Assembly: GCF_024323335.1 (NCBI RefSeq)
Contig: NC_066581.1
Span: 223,887,039-223,951,038, forward strand
Reading direction: 5' to 3'
From: Lathyrus oleraceus
Lineage: Eukaryota > Streptophyta > Magnoliopsida > Fabales > Fabaceae
DNA: 64,000 nt
Shown here piece by piece: positions 1 through 9,258 of the stretch (the stretch's first letter is position 1; every line of letters begins with the position of its first letter). The notes under the pieces were generated by a model that saw only the letters and a program-made list of their open reading frames with translations, searched no databases and was not told where the DNA came from. The position numbers were made by a program, and so were the translations under genes.

Positions 1-82
1 CCGAGGTAATTCTTTTTTATTTTGACAGCATATGTTCACCTTTCCTACATCTTTTCTTCTAAATCTTAGAATTTATTTTTAG

Positions 83-1180
83 GAACAAGTGGTTGTCGAA
101 AGAACACCTGAGAAAATTCTGGAGGAAACAGCCCCAGAGGAAGATATCCCCACAAGTGACCACGATATGCAAACCGTAGGAGAATTCGACACTACAGTGG
201 GTGAAGCTTCTGAAGATGAATCTCCTCCTCATCCAGGATTACATGTTGCACCTCAGGGTGATGATATTGAAATGGAGGTTGTGGTCGAAGATGATCCTGA
301 AGATGGAGCTGCCAGAGATGAGGACAACCAGTCGAAACGAACAGAGGTTGAGCATACTTCGACGCGAAACACTCCACCTGCTCCTGACCGGGCCCAAGGG
401 AGTGGCAAATCAACTGGTTCGACCAGTTTCTCTCGCGAGGAGCTTGAAAATCTCAAAGTGCAAAGACCTTTGGAGTATCTAAAAGCCATGCTTAGCACCC
501 GTTTTAATTTTCAGGATTCTTCGCAGAGTAGTTCGACCACTTCTGGGGCAACTTCTGAAGCACCATCACTTGGCAACCTCCTGACCAAAATCAAAACGAA
601 AATCCTTGATGTCGATTTGTTTAAAGTCTTGGAAGAAAATTCCCTTGCTCAAATTGGTCTTAAGAAAATTTTGAAGCAAGTGAATGTCCTAGAAGCTTCT
701 GCTGAGATTGGAAGTTTTGTGATGGAGCTGATGACTCTCGTTGACTTGGCCACTGCAGATCTCCATCGTCAAAGGGATCTTACCAATCAAATCTCCTCCA
801 AGTCTGAAACTCAAACTGCTGAATGGGATGCTGTTTCGACTTCGACCGACAAAGTTTCAAAATTGCAAAAGCTCTCCGAAACGTATGTCGAAGAAGTTGC
901 TGCTTGCAATGACAATATTCAAAAATGGAAAACACAGATAGCAGCACTTCAAGAAAAGATCTCTCAAGAGGAGAAACGTAAGGCATCCATTCAGCAACCC
1001 AAGCAGAGCGAGATTGACGAAGAATTGAGGGTGGGTATTCGACATGCAGAGAAAGCCCATCAACTTAGTCAGGAGATTGAGACTCTCTCTACTCACAAAA
1101 GTCTTTGTGATCATCGACTCCAACTCCAGAGGCAGAAGTTCGCCACTTTGAAGGATACTTTTGCCAATTTTAATTTTTAG
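83..1180 (+). CDS. Antisense extra ORF (last exon) of the Tat element
   Basis: An open frame of about 366 codons runs opposite to gag-pol and ends 102 bases from the integrase stop, so the two converge. It has no ATG at its left edge. The codon just upstream is TAG at 80-82, and the AG of that same TAG follows a T-rich tract, fitting a 3' splice site with the exon starting at 83. The first third is acidic and rich in Ser and Thr. Residues from about 200 to 355 are rich in Lys, Glu and Gln with leucine spacing typical of coiled coil. No catalytic motif is seen. Antisense ORFs downstream of pol are known in Tat elements, some carrying plant-mobile-domain sequence; any such part would be in an upstream exon outside the window. 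Function is unknown. Confidence 0.72.
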   Translation, partial: EQVVVERTPEKILEETAPEEDIPTSDHDMQTVGEFDTTVGEASEDESPPHPGLHVAPQGDDIEMEVVVEDDPEDGAARDEDNQSKRTEVEHTSTRNTPPAPDRAQGSGKSTGSTSFSREELENLKVQRPLEYLKAMLSTRFNFQDSSQSSSTTSGATSEAPSLGNLLTKIKTKILDVDLFKVLEENSLAQIGLKKILKQVNVLEASAEIGSFVMELMTLVDLATADLHRQRDLTNQISSKSETQTAEWDAVSTSTDKVSKLQKLSETYVEEVAACNDNIQKWKTQIAALQEKISQEEKRKASIQQPKQSEIDEELRVGIRHAEKAHQLSQEIETLSTHKSLCDHRLQLQRQKFATLKDTFANFNF

Positions 1181-1281
1181 TCGAATTTATTTAGCAACTC
1201 TCAGCCCTTTGAGGCTTTCTTTGTAATAACTTTTGAATGCCATTTTTATTTGGCCCATCTTATCACACTTATGTTTTGCAC

Positions 1282-3225
1282 TTATTCTGTTACTACTTTT
1301 ACTTCCTGCAATATAGGCTTATATTTTTTCAAATACTTGCCATTTATTCTTAGGATTCTCTTATCCTTCTCTATTTCTTCTATTTCGTACGCGCCGTTCG
1401 AAAATGTTCTCAAAACCTGGAAACGTCCCTCCCATTTAGGAGACCACTTTCCCATCAATTTATCCTTTCGATCCATAGGAAGGATTACTTTCCATACAAG
1501 GTCACCTATTAAGAAGGTCTTGAATCTTACTCTCTTGTTGTAGAACCTTTCGACTCTCTTCTTTTGTCTTCTTATTAGGTCTAGCGCGCGCAGCCTTTCT
1601 TCGTCTAAATCAACTAGTTCGTCCATCATCATACTCCAATATGTATCTGATGGGATTTCATGATGCCTTTGCACTCTAACTGACTGCAGATATATTTCGA
1701 CTGGCAAAACTGCATCATGTCCGTAAGTCAACTTGAATGGAGTCGAATTCGTTGCCTCTTTGGGGGACGTTCGACAAGCCCACAAGGCTTGATCCAAAGT
1801 CTTATGCCAATTTCTAGGTTTTTTCCCCACATGCTTCTTAATTAAGTTTATCACTACCTTGTTGGCTGCTTCAACTTGCCCATTTGCTTGAGCGTAGTAA
1901 GGTGTCGAAGTAAGGAGCTTAAAACCTGTTTCTTGCGCAAATTTCTGCATGTTTTTACCGGTGAACACAGATCCTTGATCTGTTGTTATTGTCTCAGGTA
2001 TCCCAAATCTGTAAATTATGTATTTTTGGATAAAGTCTATGACTGCTTCTTGATCCACATTCGCCAATGGTATAGCTTCAGTCCATTTTGTGAAATAGTC
2101 TATCCCAACCAAAATGTACCTTTGTCCTTTTGAGGAAGCTGGTCGAATTTCCCCGATCAAGTCCAACGCCCATCCTCTGAATGGCCAAGGTTTTATAATT
2201 GAGTGCAACTCACTTGCAGGGATGTGGGGTATGCCTGCATGTACTTGACATTCCTGACAGCCTTTTGCGAATTCGACACAGTCTTTCAACATTGTTGGCC
2301 AATACATTCCTTGTCGAAATAATAGCCACTTCATTTTGTGACCTGCTTGGTGTGCGCCACACGCTCCACTGTGTACATTCGACAAGGCTATGTAGGCTTC
2401 GTCCTCACTCAGGCATTTCAACAAAACTCCTTCTGCAGTCTTTTTGAACAATTCATTTCCCAAAAGTACGTAACTCAAAGCTCTGTATTTTATCTTTCTT
2501 TCTGCTTTCTGATTTGGGTCTTGTAGATAATCCTTGACAGGCTTTCTCCAGTCTGTTATCCCTGAATCATCTATGTTGAATATCTCAAAGTTTTCTTCGT
2601 CACCGTATCCTAATCTTATTGACTCTAGATCTGATGGAGACAACTTGGTGGATACGACTCTTCTTCTGACTTCAATGGCTTCTTCTAACTTTTCCTTTGA
2701 CACTTTGTATCCGGATGCTAGTTGGGCAAGATCGTTTGCTTCTTGATTCTCCAACCTGGGAATGTGCCTGAAGACGACATTGTCGAACTCTTTGAGAAGT
2801 CTGTTGGCTATTACAAAGTACATAATTAAATTTTCTTTCACGCACTTATACTCTTTCGTCAACTGCTTTATCACCAGTTCGGAATCACCCATTATTTCGA
2901 CTCTCGTTGCCCCCAATTTCAACAAGATTTCAAGTCCAGCGATCAAAGCTTCATATTCTGCTTCATTGTTTGAACACATACTTTCCACTTTGTACTTGAA
3001 TTTTGTTGGAATTCTGTCGGGAGAAATAATCAACATCCCAACGCCAGTTCCATTTTTATGACTGGAACCGTCGAAGTACAGTTTCCAAGGTTCTAATTCG
3101 ACGTACTCCACATCTTCGTTTATAGAATGGTCCGCTATGAAATCAGAGACCACTTGTCCTTTCACCGCTTTTAAAGGCAGATATTTCAAGGAGTATTCTG
3201 TTAAAGCCAAAGCCCACTTTCCAAT
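1282..3225 (-). CDS. pol: Gypsy pol: archaeal-type RNase H and integrase
   Basis: About 645 codons follow an in-frame TGA at 3226-3228 that separates this from the RT part of the same frame. The N-terminal domain has the RNase H set: Asp in LYFDGSS, Glu in NNEAEYEAL, Asp in MGDSELV and a later Asp in NQEANDLAQL. This is the extra RNase H of Tat elements. Next comes the integrase zinc domain, with His in HSGACGAH and Cys in CQECQ. The catalytic core has Asp in WALDLIGE, Asp in TTDQGSVF and Glu in GQVEAANK. The C-terminus is a basic tail without a chromodomain. Catalytic residues all look present. The product would process cDNA and integrate it, but the upstream TGA probably blocks synthesis from the polyprotein. 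Confidence 0.9.
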   Translation of the reverse strand: MGKWALALTEYSLKYLPLKAVKGQVVSDFIADHSINEDVEYVELEPWKLYFDGSSHKNGTGVGMLIISPDRIPTKFKYKVESMCSNNEAEYEALIAGLEILLKLGATRVEIMGDSELVIKQLTKEYKCVKENLIMYFVIANRLLKEFDNVVFRHIPRLENQEANDLAQLASGYKVSKEKLEEAIEVRRRVVSTKLSPSDLESIRLGYGDEENFEIFNIDDSGITDWRKPVKDYLQDPNQKAERKIKYRALSYVLLGNELFKKTAEGVLLKCLSEDEAYIALSNVHSGACGAHQAGHKMKWLLFRQGMYWPTMLKDCVEFAKGCQECQVHAGIPHIPASELHSIIKPWPFRGWALDLIGEIRPASSKGQRYILVGIDYFTKWTEAIPLANVDQEAVIDFIQKYIIYRFGIPETITTDQGSVFTGKNMQKFAQETGFKLLTSTPYYAQANGQVEAANKVVINLIKKHVGKKPRNWHKTLDQALWACRTSPKEATNSTPFKLTYGHDAVLPVEIYLQSVRVQRHHEIPSDTYWSMMMDELVDLDEERLRALDLIRRQKKRVERFYNKRVRFKTFLIGDLVWKVILPMDRKDKLMGKWSPKWEGRFQVLRTFSNGAYEIEEIEKDKRILRINGKYLKKYKPILQEVKVVTE

Positions 3226-4215
3226 TCAACTATGTAAAATAGACTTAGATAACATATACTTTATTACGTCGAAATGGGAAGAAATATATATATCGACAGG
3301 TTTTATATAATGCTTTAATTTGATACAAGAGAAATATACACACAGGCATAGTTTTTCTATAATGCTATATCTAGTTTCGGCATCGTTCAGAACTCTACTG
3401 AGATAATAAATGGCCCTTTCGACGCCATTCTCATCTTCTTGACACAACATACTTCCTAATGTTTTGTCTGATGCCGAAATGTACAATCTCATACTTCTTT
3501 TTCTGCAAGGAGACATCAGGATTGGGGGATTGGCCAGGTACTCCTTGATTTTGTCGAAAGCCTCTTGCTGTTCTTGCCCCCATGCGAAGTCTTCCTTCTT
3601 TAGTCGAAGCAGAGGAGAGAAAGCTTGTGTCTTCCCACTGAGGTTGGAGATGAATCTTCTGAGAAAGTTGATTTTCCCTAGCAGAGACTGCAACCCCTTT
3701 TTGGTTGATGGCGCTTTCGCTTCCATTATGGCCTTGGCTTTATTTTCGTTTATTTCGATCCCCTTCTTATGGACCACAAAGCCTAAGAAATCACCCGCCT
3801 GCACACCAAAAGCACATTTAAGTGGGTTCATTTTCAAACCAAACTTCCTCATCCTTTCAAAGGATTGTCGAAGATGATCTATATGATTTTTTCCTGAAAC
3901 AGACTTAATCACAATGTCGTCAATATACACTTGCATGAAAGTTTCGATGAAGTCATGAAAGATGGAATTCATGGCGCGTTGGTAAGTCGCTCCAGCGTTC
4001 TTTAAACCAAAAGGCATTACTACCCATTCGTACGTTCCTATGGCTCCAGGACAACGGAAAGCCGTTTTAGGAACATCTTCTTCAGCGATAAAAATTTGGT
4101 TATAGCCAGAGTATCCGTCTAACATACTTAAGTACTCATGGCCGGCTGCAGAATCTATGAGCATTTCTGCCACTGGCATAGGATATTCATCCTTTGGGGT
4201 AGCCGAGTTTAAGTC
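3226..4215 (-). CDS. pol: Gypsy pol: reverse transcriptase and RNase H
   Basis: The frame is open from just after a TGA at 4216-4218 to a TGA at 3226-3228. It shows the RT blocks MLDGYSGYNQI and MPFGLKNAGATYQ and the catalytic box YIDDIVIKS, followed by the usual connection and first RNase H region (YISASDKTLG through KLCLCVYFSCIKLKHY). Both flanking TGA codons sit where the family normally has Arg, so each can be explained by one CGA-to-TGA change. The neighbours on both sides are in the same frame. Reverse transcription of the element RNA is the expected role. As read, this part is cut off from gag and from integrase by nonsense codons. Confidence 0.9.
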   Translation of the reverse strand, partial: DLNSATPKDEYPMPVAEMLIDSAAGHEYLSMLDGYSGYNQIFIAEEDVPKTAFRCPGAIGTYEWVVMPFGLKNAGATYQRAMNSIFHDFIETFMQVYIDDIVIKSVSGKNHIDHLRQSFERMRKFGLKMNPLKCAFGVQAGDFLGFVVHKKGIEINENKAKAIMEAKAPSTKKGLQSLLGKINFLRRFISNLSGKTQAFSPLLRLKKEDFAWGQEQQEAFDKIKEYLANPPILMSPCRKRSMRLYISASDKTLGSMLCQEDENGVERAIYYLSRVLNDAETRYSIIEKLCLCVYFSCIKLKHYIKPVDIYISSHFDVIKYMLSKSILHS

Positions 4216-4234
4216 TCAAAAATCAATGCATACC

Positions 4235-4900
4235 CTAAGCTTGCCATTTTTTCTTAATTACTGGAACAATATTTGCAATCCATTCGACATACCTGGTTGT
4301 GCGGATGAACTTGCATCTTAGAAGTCTTTCGACCTCTTCTTTTATTTTCGACAGGATTTCTGGTGCGAAGCGTCTCGGAGTCTGCTTTACTGGCTTCTTT
4401 CCTTCCATTATTGGCAACTGCATTTCGACCAGACTTCTGTCAAGACCAGGCATTTCGTCATAATCCCATGCGAAACAGTCTTTGAACTCTTTCAGCAACT
4501 GGACTATTTCGACCTTGAACTGGGGGTCCATTTTTGCGCTTATGTATGTTGGTCTATGTTCTGCCCCCACTCCTAAGTTTATTTCTTCTAAAGGATCCTG
4601 CGCCACCATCTTCTCGTTAGTTGACACTGGATCTTTTTCGAACCCCAGAGGTTCGTCGTCGTAAATGGCGTCAAGCTTTTGGTGTTGCCATCCGCCCATT
4701 TGGTTGGTGACATGATCTTCCGCCACGTCTTCTTGGGGACATTGTTTGTTGGAGTTCTCTTGGTTGGCTTCGACAGCCATATTTTTTACTTCAGCCTCAA
4801 GGGCCTCTTTTAATTTGTTTTCGGCTATGTAAGCCGTAATCTTTTCGATCGCTGATTGTTCACTCGTCATCGTCAAATTCACTACCCCATCCCGTCGGCG
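4235..4900 (-). CDS. pol: Gypsy pol: linker and N-terminal RT region
   Basis: An open stretch of about 220 codons carries the segment before RT. It has an acidic linker, then the conserved LVEMQLPI region and the start of RT (TPRRFAPEILSKIKEEVE, KFIRTTRYVEWIANI). It ends by frameshift: an extra A in the A run at about 4247-4252 throws the frame to a stop at 4235. One base fewer puts it in the frame of the downstream RT block. Its own frame differs from that of the protease segment upstream, with a TAG at 4901-4903 at its left limit. The change of frame could be a removed intron, as reported between protease and RT in Ogre elements, or a second mutation. No credible ATG start is seen, so it is read as part of the polyprotein. 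Confidence 0.78.
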   Translation of the reverse strand, partial: RRRDGVVNLTMTSEQSAIEKITAYIAENKLKEALEAEVKNMAVEANQENSNKQCPQEDVAEDHVTNQMGGWQHQKLDAIYDDEPLGFEKDPVSTNEKMVAQDPLEEINLGVGAEHRPTYISAKMDPQFKVEIVQLLKEFKDCFAWDYDEMPGLDRSLVEMQLPIMEGKKPVKQTPRRFAPEILSKIKEEVERLLRCKFIRTTRYVEWIANIVPVIKKKWQA

Positions 4901-4940
4901 CTATATGAGTGGTTCCCCATATGTAAGTTTCGCCAATCAC

Positions 4941-5984
4941 TTATTTATCCCACTGGAAACCATGCGTTGGATGCAGGTACATGGAACAATAGGCATTGTC
5001 TGTCGTCTTCAAGTCGAATTCTGCCGGGCTGCAGGGAGGTATATGAGCCAGGTTTTTGTCGAAGCTTTGGCTGTTGACAGTGTTCACCTCGGTCATGAAG
5101 TAGCTTTGGTCAGCCTCGATGTTTTCGACGATTCCATCTGGCCTCCATATGGCTATCCGCTGGTGCATTGAAGAGGGTACAGCTCCTACGCCGTGAATCC
5201 ACTCCCTACCAAGCAGCAGGTTGTAGTTGGCTTTCGAAGCGATGACTATGAACATTGTAGGCCTTGTTATGGTTCCTACAGTTAAGTTCACTTGGATGAC
5301 TCCCATAGTTGTTCCTATCTTCCCTTCGTAATTCGACAGCACCATGTTGTGAGGCTTCGCGTCCGAATCGTCTTTTCCAATCTTCTTCAGCATGTAGTGG
5401 GGCATCAAATTCACTGCCGCTCCCCCGTCCACCAGTATCTTATTCACACCAACATTTTCCACCTTTCCTTTTATAAACAGAGGTTTCAAATGCGCTTTCA
5501 TGGAGTCGTCTGGTCTTTCGAAGAAAGCGTTCTGCTCTTCGACGCATCCGTTGTTCATCACGTAGTAGCAGACGGGCTTGTGTGCCATTGTTTCTTCTTC
5601 CATTTCGTCTCCTTCATCCTCAATTTCCATGACTCTATCATAGTCTCTAGGGAGAACAGAGACCACGTTGCAAATCACGTTGAAGGATGCTTCTGAGTCA
5701 GAGTTAAAACTGTCGGTTACTTCATCATCTTCCTGCATCTTCTCCTTCGACGCCACCGATTCGACAACTCTGCTAGGATTGATCTGGAGGGGAGTCTCTT
5801 TCCTGCTCCTTGTCTGACGATTGTTGCTAGATTCTGCTTCGTCTGGACCATTCATGTTCTTTTTTTCCATCTCTATTTCTGCCCTCTTCTGCCTTTGGAA
5901 CCTCCTCCATTGGGATCTGGACATGGGATTCTTGCCTTTGTAATTCTCTGAAGGGTACGGTCTTGGCTTGTGTTTTTCCATTTC
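4941..5984 (-). CDS. pro: Gypsy aspartic protease region
   Basis: This frame continues gag after a single TAG at 5985-5987, with an ATG two codons later (5979-5981). The first half is basic and then acidic. The protease core shows ILVDGGAAVNLMP, where Asp-Gly-Gly takes the place of the usual Asp-Ser/Thr-Gly, and the later flap and hydrophobic element YNLLLGREWIH. DGGA-type active sites are usual for Tat-lineage proteases. The end is a TAA at 4941-4943, and the codons after it still look coding-like for a short way. The enzyme would cleave the polyprotein during particle maturation. Whether it is made by readthrough of the TAG, by reinitiation at the ATG, or not at all cannot be told from sequence. 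Confidence 0.82.
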   Translation of the reverse strand, partial: EMEKHKPRPYPSENYKGKNPMSRSQWRRFQRQKRAEIEMEKKNMNGPDEAESSNNRQTRSRKETPLQINPSRVVESVASKEKMQEDDEVTDSFNSDSEASFNVICNVVSVLPRDYDRVMEIEDEGDEMEEETMAHKPVCYYVMNNGCVEEQNAFFERPDDSMKAHLKPLFIKGKVENVGVNKILVDGGAAVNLMPHYMLKKIGKDDSDAKPHNMVLSNYEGKIGTTMGVIQVNLTVGTITRPTMFIVIASKANYNLLLGREWIHGVGAVPSSMHQRIAIWRPDGIVENIEADQSYFMTEVNTVNSQSFDKNLAHIPPCSPAEFDLKTTDNAYCSMYLHPTHGFQWDK

Positions 5985-8900
5985 CTACTTGCCCTCCATC
6001 GACGCGCCTCTCTGAACCTCAAACCTCCCCCATTTCTTCTGCCCCTGGGCGTCTCTAATGGGTTGAACCCATTTGTCGTCCGTTGCTTTGTCAGATGGTT
6101 TATAGGTGTTCCGGCGTCTCTCTCCGTGCCTCCACTGGTGGTGGTCACTTCTCCTTGGGTCATATCTCACTGTTCCCCAATTCTCTTTCCTCTTGGTCTT
6201 ATCAACCGCTTCCAGGTTGGTTGCTTCCTTCCTGTCGAAGACTGCGCTGCAGCGTGGGCACAACATCACTTCGGTTTTCATCCTTTGGCACCTCTTGATG
6301 AATTCCATTAAGTTTTCCTCCTCTCTAGGATACGCCAGCCTTTGGTGTTCTTTCCGACGACGATCTTCGCCCTCTTCGACCTGGTCCTTCTGAGATATTT
6401 CCACCATATTTACCCCAACATTTCGTTCGTCGGCGATGCTTAATTCGTTCATCTTTCTAATGAGCCTCTCTTCTTCGCCTTCGACGCCTTTTGGTGTCTG
6501 GTCGAACTCTTTCTCTGGGCAGCAGCACCAAGATATGGTCCTGGGACCATGTTTGCAACAGCATTTGTTCCAATTTCTTCTGGGGTCTTCCATTGTCCTA
6601 CGCAGAATCCCACTGATCACGGGCTTCGAAGGACCGTTAGCGGCTTCCGCTTTGATTTTTGTGACTTCTTTACTGAAAGGCCCCATAGTGTTGACGCAGG
6701 TGGCGATATCACCTTTCTTCTTTTTGTTAGAATCAAGGCCTTCAGCAGCCTTGTTTTCAATCACGAGGTCTTCAGTAACCCTCTCTTTCGTATTAGGGGA
6801 ATGCTTAATTTCGTCGACTGTTTCTTCATCGTTGTCTGAAGAAGCATCTCCCCAACCGCTTGGTCGGATTGTGTTGATGTCGATCTGGGAGCTTGCCGGC
6901 GCATTGTACTTCACAAGATAATCATATTTCCCACTTGGCTGACCCAAGCGGTCCCAATTCTCCTCTTGTCGAAACTCCACATTCTCGACAGCATCGTCAC
7001 CATCCTTCTTGTCGAAACCTTCAGCAGTTTCTATCCTCTTCTGGCTTGCGAGATCATCAGCAATCTCGACCATGTTGACATTTGCGTCGAAACTTCCAGG
7101 GGCTTCCACCATTTCCAAATTGCCATCAGGAGCAACTTCAGCCTCCACCATGTTCACGACGGATGGTTCAGCGTAGTGGGCTTCGACCGCTTGCATAGGA
7201 TTCGAATCGATCTTCATTTGTTGTTTTGGTTTGTCACCAAACTTCAGCCTTCCGTCACGGATAGCATTTTGAACGAGATCCCTGAAAAGGAAACAACGAG
7301 ACGTCTTATGGCCCAGAAAATTATGGTATTTACAAAAACCTCTCTTTTTCTGTTGTTCCATAGGCGGTTCTTTAGCGCCTGGTGGTTTTATTAATTGACC
7401 ATCTTTAACCAACAGATCGAAGATTTCGTCACATTTGGTGATGTCGAACGTATAAGTCCTTTTGGGGAACTTATCGTTGGTTTCGACTGGGTTTCCGTTC
7501 GACGGAGTTAGTACTTTGCACGAATAGGGTGGCCCTTGCTTTAGTTCTTCTAGGTCAATCTCTTGTTCGTCGAAGCTACTTGGTTCATTTTCGTCGAACT
7601 CATCATCTTGGCGAACCCCTACGTAGGCTACCCTTTCTTTTTTATTCTTATTTACCCTGAATTTTTCGTCCCTTAACCTTTCGACCTGTCTCACTCTATC
7701 CGCTAATTGTGCCATATCCCTCAAATACTGGGTATCTAGTTTCTTCCTTATAGAATAGTCTAGTCCCCCTGCGGCCATTTCGACCAACTCATGTTCTGGC
7801 ACTGGGGTGAAACATCTAGCCTTTAGCAATCTGAACCTATTTAAATAATCATCTATCGGTTCGGAGTGTTTTCTCTTGACACTGGCTAATTCTTTCAGAC
7901 TTATTTTTGTTTGTCCCATGTAGAATTGTTCATGGAATAGCCTTTCTAATTGGGTCCACGTGTATACTGAGTTTGCAGGCAAAGATGTAAACCAAGTAAA
8001 CGCGTTTTTTGTTAAGGAACTAGGGAAATATTTTATTTTCAGATTTTCATTACGGGCTATCTCCCCTGCCTCGATCAGATAACGTGCCACATGTTCTATA
8101 GTGGACTCACTAGTGTCCCCTGAGAACTTTGTAAACTTAGGGACTTTCCACCTTGGTGGCAGTTCTTCTTGCAGAATATATTCCGATAGTGGGGATGCGT
8201 AACTAGGCCTTTGTAAACCCATGTTCATCCCATTTTGTGCCATTATCGTTTCGACCATGGCTGCCAAATTGTTTTCGACAGGAGGATTATTATACTGTAT
8301 CCGTTGTTGCAATACAGCATCCGCGTCCTGGCCTCTCTGGATTACTATCCTTCTAGGCTCTTGCGGAATGGGGATTTCGACACGAGGCTGTTCGACTACA
8401 TCCTCTCGGTTTCTGACGTTTGTTTGAGGATTATCCAATGGTATCTGGTTTATCGTAGGCTCTTCCTGGACCGCTACCACTGGGTTATGAATCACTTGTT
8501 CTCTGTGTCGAGTTTGAAGGACCCCAAAGAAATCGGCAATGCGCGTCATCTGCGCTGCCAACACTTGGTTTGTTTGAGTGGTGTTTTGTATTAGTGGGTT
8601 AAACACCGCTCCCATTTGTTGCGTCAACATTTGGACCATATCATGATTACTCTCGTCCATCTGCTGTCTAATTACTTGCGCCGAATTATTTGTTATCAGC
8701 GGCACGTAAAGTGGTTGTTGATTCAATCTATTCATGTTTCCACCATATCCTGACCCTTGTAAGGGTGAAGACACGTTGGCCATTGAATCCGAATATATTA
8801 ACGGGGAATTGTGTAAATTTGCCATCACCGAAGTTCGCATTCCAAAGGGTTGTTCCCTACCAGGCGGAGGCAAGGTGAAATTTGTTAAAAAAGGCCTAGA

Positions 8901-9182
8901 AGTGTTCCCCACAGGAGGGGGTGTCCCAACGGGCATTTGTTGTGCCCTGAAGGACGAACTAGGCGCGTTTTGCGACATCGAAACCACTGGTATCGACCCT
9001 GTTGACGAAGGTACAGCCTCTGACACAGGGACCGATCCTATATTGCCTTCTGTCGAAGGGGCAGGGTTGGATACTGGGATGGATTCGTTTGGATTATTTG
9101 GCTGGTTCGCCATTTTCCTTACTCTTGTTCTTTTAGGTATTTCTACTTCGGATACGGCTAATTTACCGCTTCTCAGTCTCAT
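5985..9182 (-). CDS. gag: Gypsy gag polyprotein
   Basis: The 1065-codon ORF starts with an ATG about 60 bases after the primer site, so the start is secure. Residues 1-330 are low-complexity, rich in Pro, Asn and Gln. Residues about 340-470 are the retrotransposon gag core (LPPRWKVPKF, NAFTWFTSLPANS, LERLFHEQF). At about 613-627 lies a Tat-type zinc knuckle, CKYHNFLGHKTSRC. The remaining 430 residues are acidic and include two more Cys clusters, near residue 875 (CCCKHGPRTISWCCC) and near 975 (CPRCSAVF). Gag forms the particle and binds RNA. The ORF is uninterrupted along its whole length, unlike pol, and ends in TAG in the same frame as the protease. Confidence 0.9.
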   Translation of the reverse strand: MRLRSGKLAVSEVEIPKRTRVRKMANQPNNPNESIPVSNPAPSTEGNIGSVPVSEAVPSSTGSIPVVSMSQNAPSSSFRAQQMPVGTPPPVGNTSRPFLTNFTLPPPGREQPFGMRTSVMANLHNSPLIYSDSMANVSSPLQGSGYGGNMNRLNQQPLYVPLITNNSAQVIRQQMDESNHDMVQMLTQQMGAVFNPLIQNTTQTNQVLAAQMTRIADFFGVLQTRHREQVIHNPVVAVQEEPTINQIPLDNPQTNVRNREDVVEQPRVEIPIPQEPRRIVIQRGQDADAVLQQRIQYNNPPVENNLAAMVETIMAQNGMNMGLQRPSYASPLSEYILQEELPPRWKVPKFTKFSGDTSESTIEHVARYLIEAGEIARNENLKIKYFPSSLTKNAFTWFTSLPANSVYTWTQLERLFHEQFYMGQTKISLKELASVKRKHSEPIDDYLNRFRLLKARCFTPVPEHELVEMAAGGLDYSIRKKLDTQYLRDMAQLADRVRQVERLRDEKFRVNKNKKERVAYVGVRQDDEFDENEPSSFDEQEIDLEELKQGPPYSCKVLTPSNGNPVETNDKFPKRTYTFDITKCDEIFDLLVKDGQLIKPPGAKEPPMEQQKKRGFCKYHNFLGHKTSRCFLFRDLVQNAIRDGRLKFGDKPKQQMKIDSNPMQAVEAHYAEPSVVNMVEAEVAPDGNLEMVEAPGSFDANVNMVEIADDLASQKRIETAEGFDKKDGDDAVENVEFRQEENWDRLGQPSGKYDYLVKYNAPASSQIDINTIRPSGWGDASSDNDEETVDEIKHSPNTKERVTEDLVIENKAAEGLDSNKKKKGDIATCVNTMGPFSKEVTKIKAEAANGPSKPVISGILRRTMEDPRRNWNKCCCKHGPRTISWCCCPEKEFDQTPKGVEGEEERLIRKMNELSIADERNVGVNMVEISQKDQVEEGEDRRRKEHQRLAYPREEENLMEFIKRCQRMKTEVMLCPRCSAVFDRKEATNLEAVDKTKRKENWGTVRYDPRRSDHHQWRHGERRRNTYKPSDKATDDKWVQPIRDAQGQKKWGRFEVQRGASMEGK

Positions 9183-9237
9183 ACAATGAAGAACAAATTT
9201 TGATTAGTGATTATCCTAATTTCTAGATTTCTACACT

Positions 9238-9255
9238 GTCCCACTGGGCGTGCCA
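9238..9255 (-). other. Primer binding site of the Tat element
   Basis: On the minus strand the sequence starting TGGCACGCCCAGTGGG lies three bases inside the LTR end. It begins with TGG, as expected for pairing with a tRNA 3' CCA end. The tRNA species is not assigned. The gag ATG follows after about 55 bases, so the leader is very short. Confidence 0.7.
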
Positions 9256-9258
9256 ATT

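Noticed and set aside
3464..3877. 137-codon plus-strand frame opposite RT
   Set aside because: It is a shadow of the conserved RT frame and has no independent support.
8734..9189. 151-codon plus-strand frame opposite the start of gag
   Set aside because: It is antisense to the low-complexity gag N-terminus, with no start context or family match.
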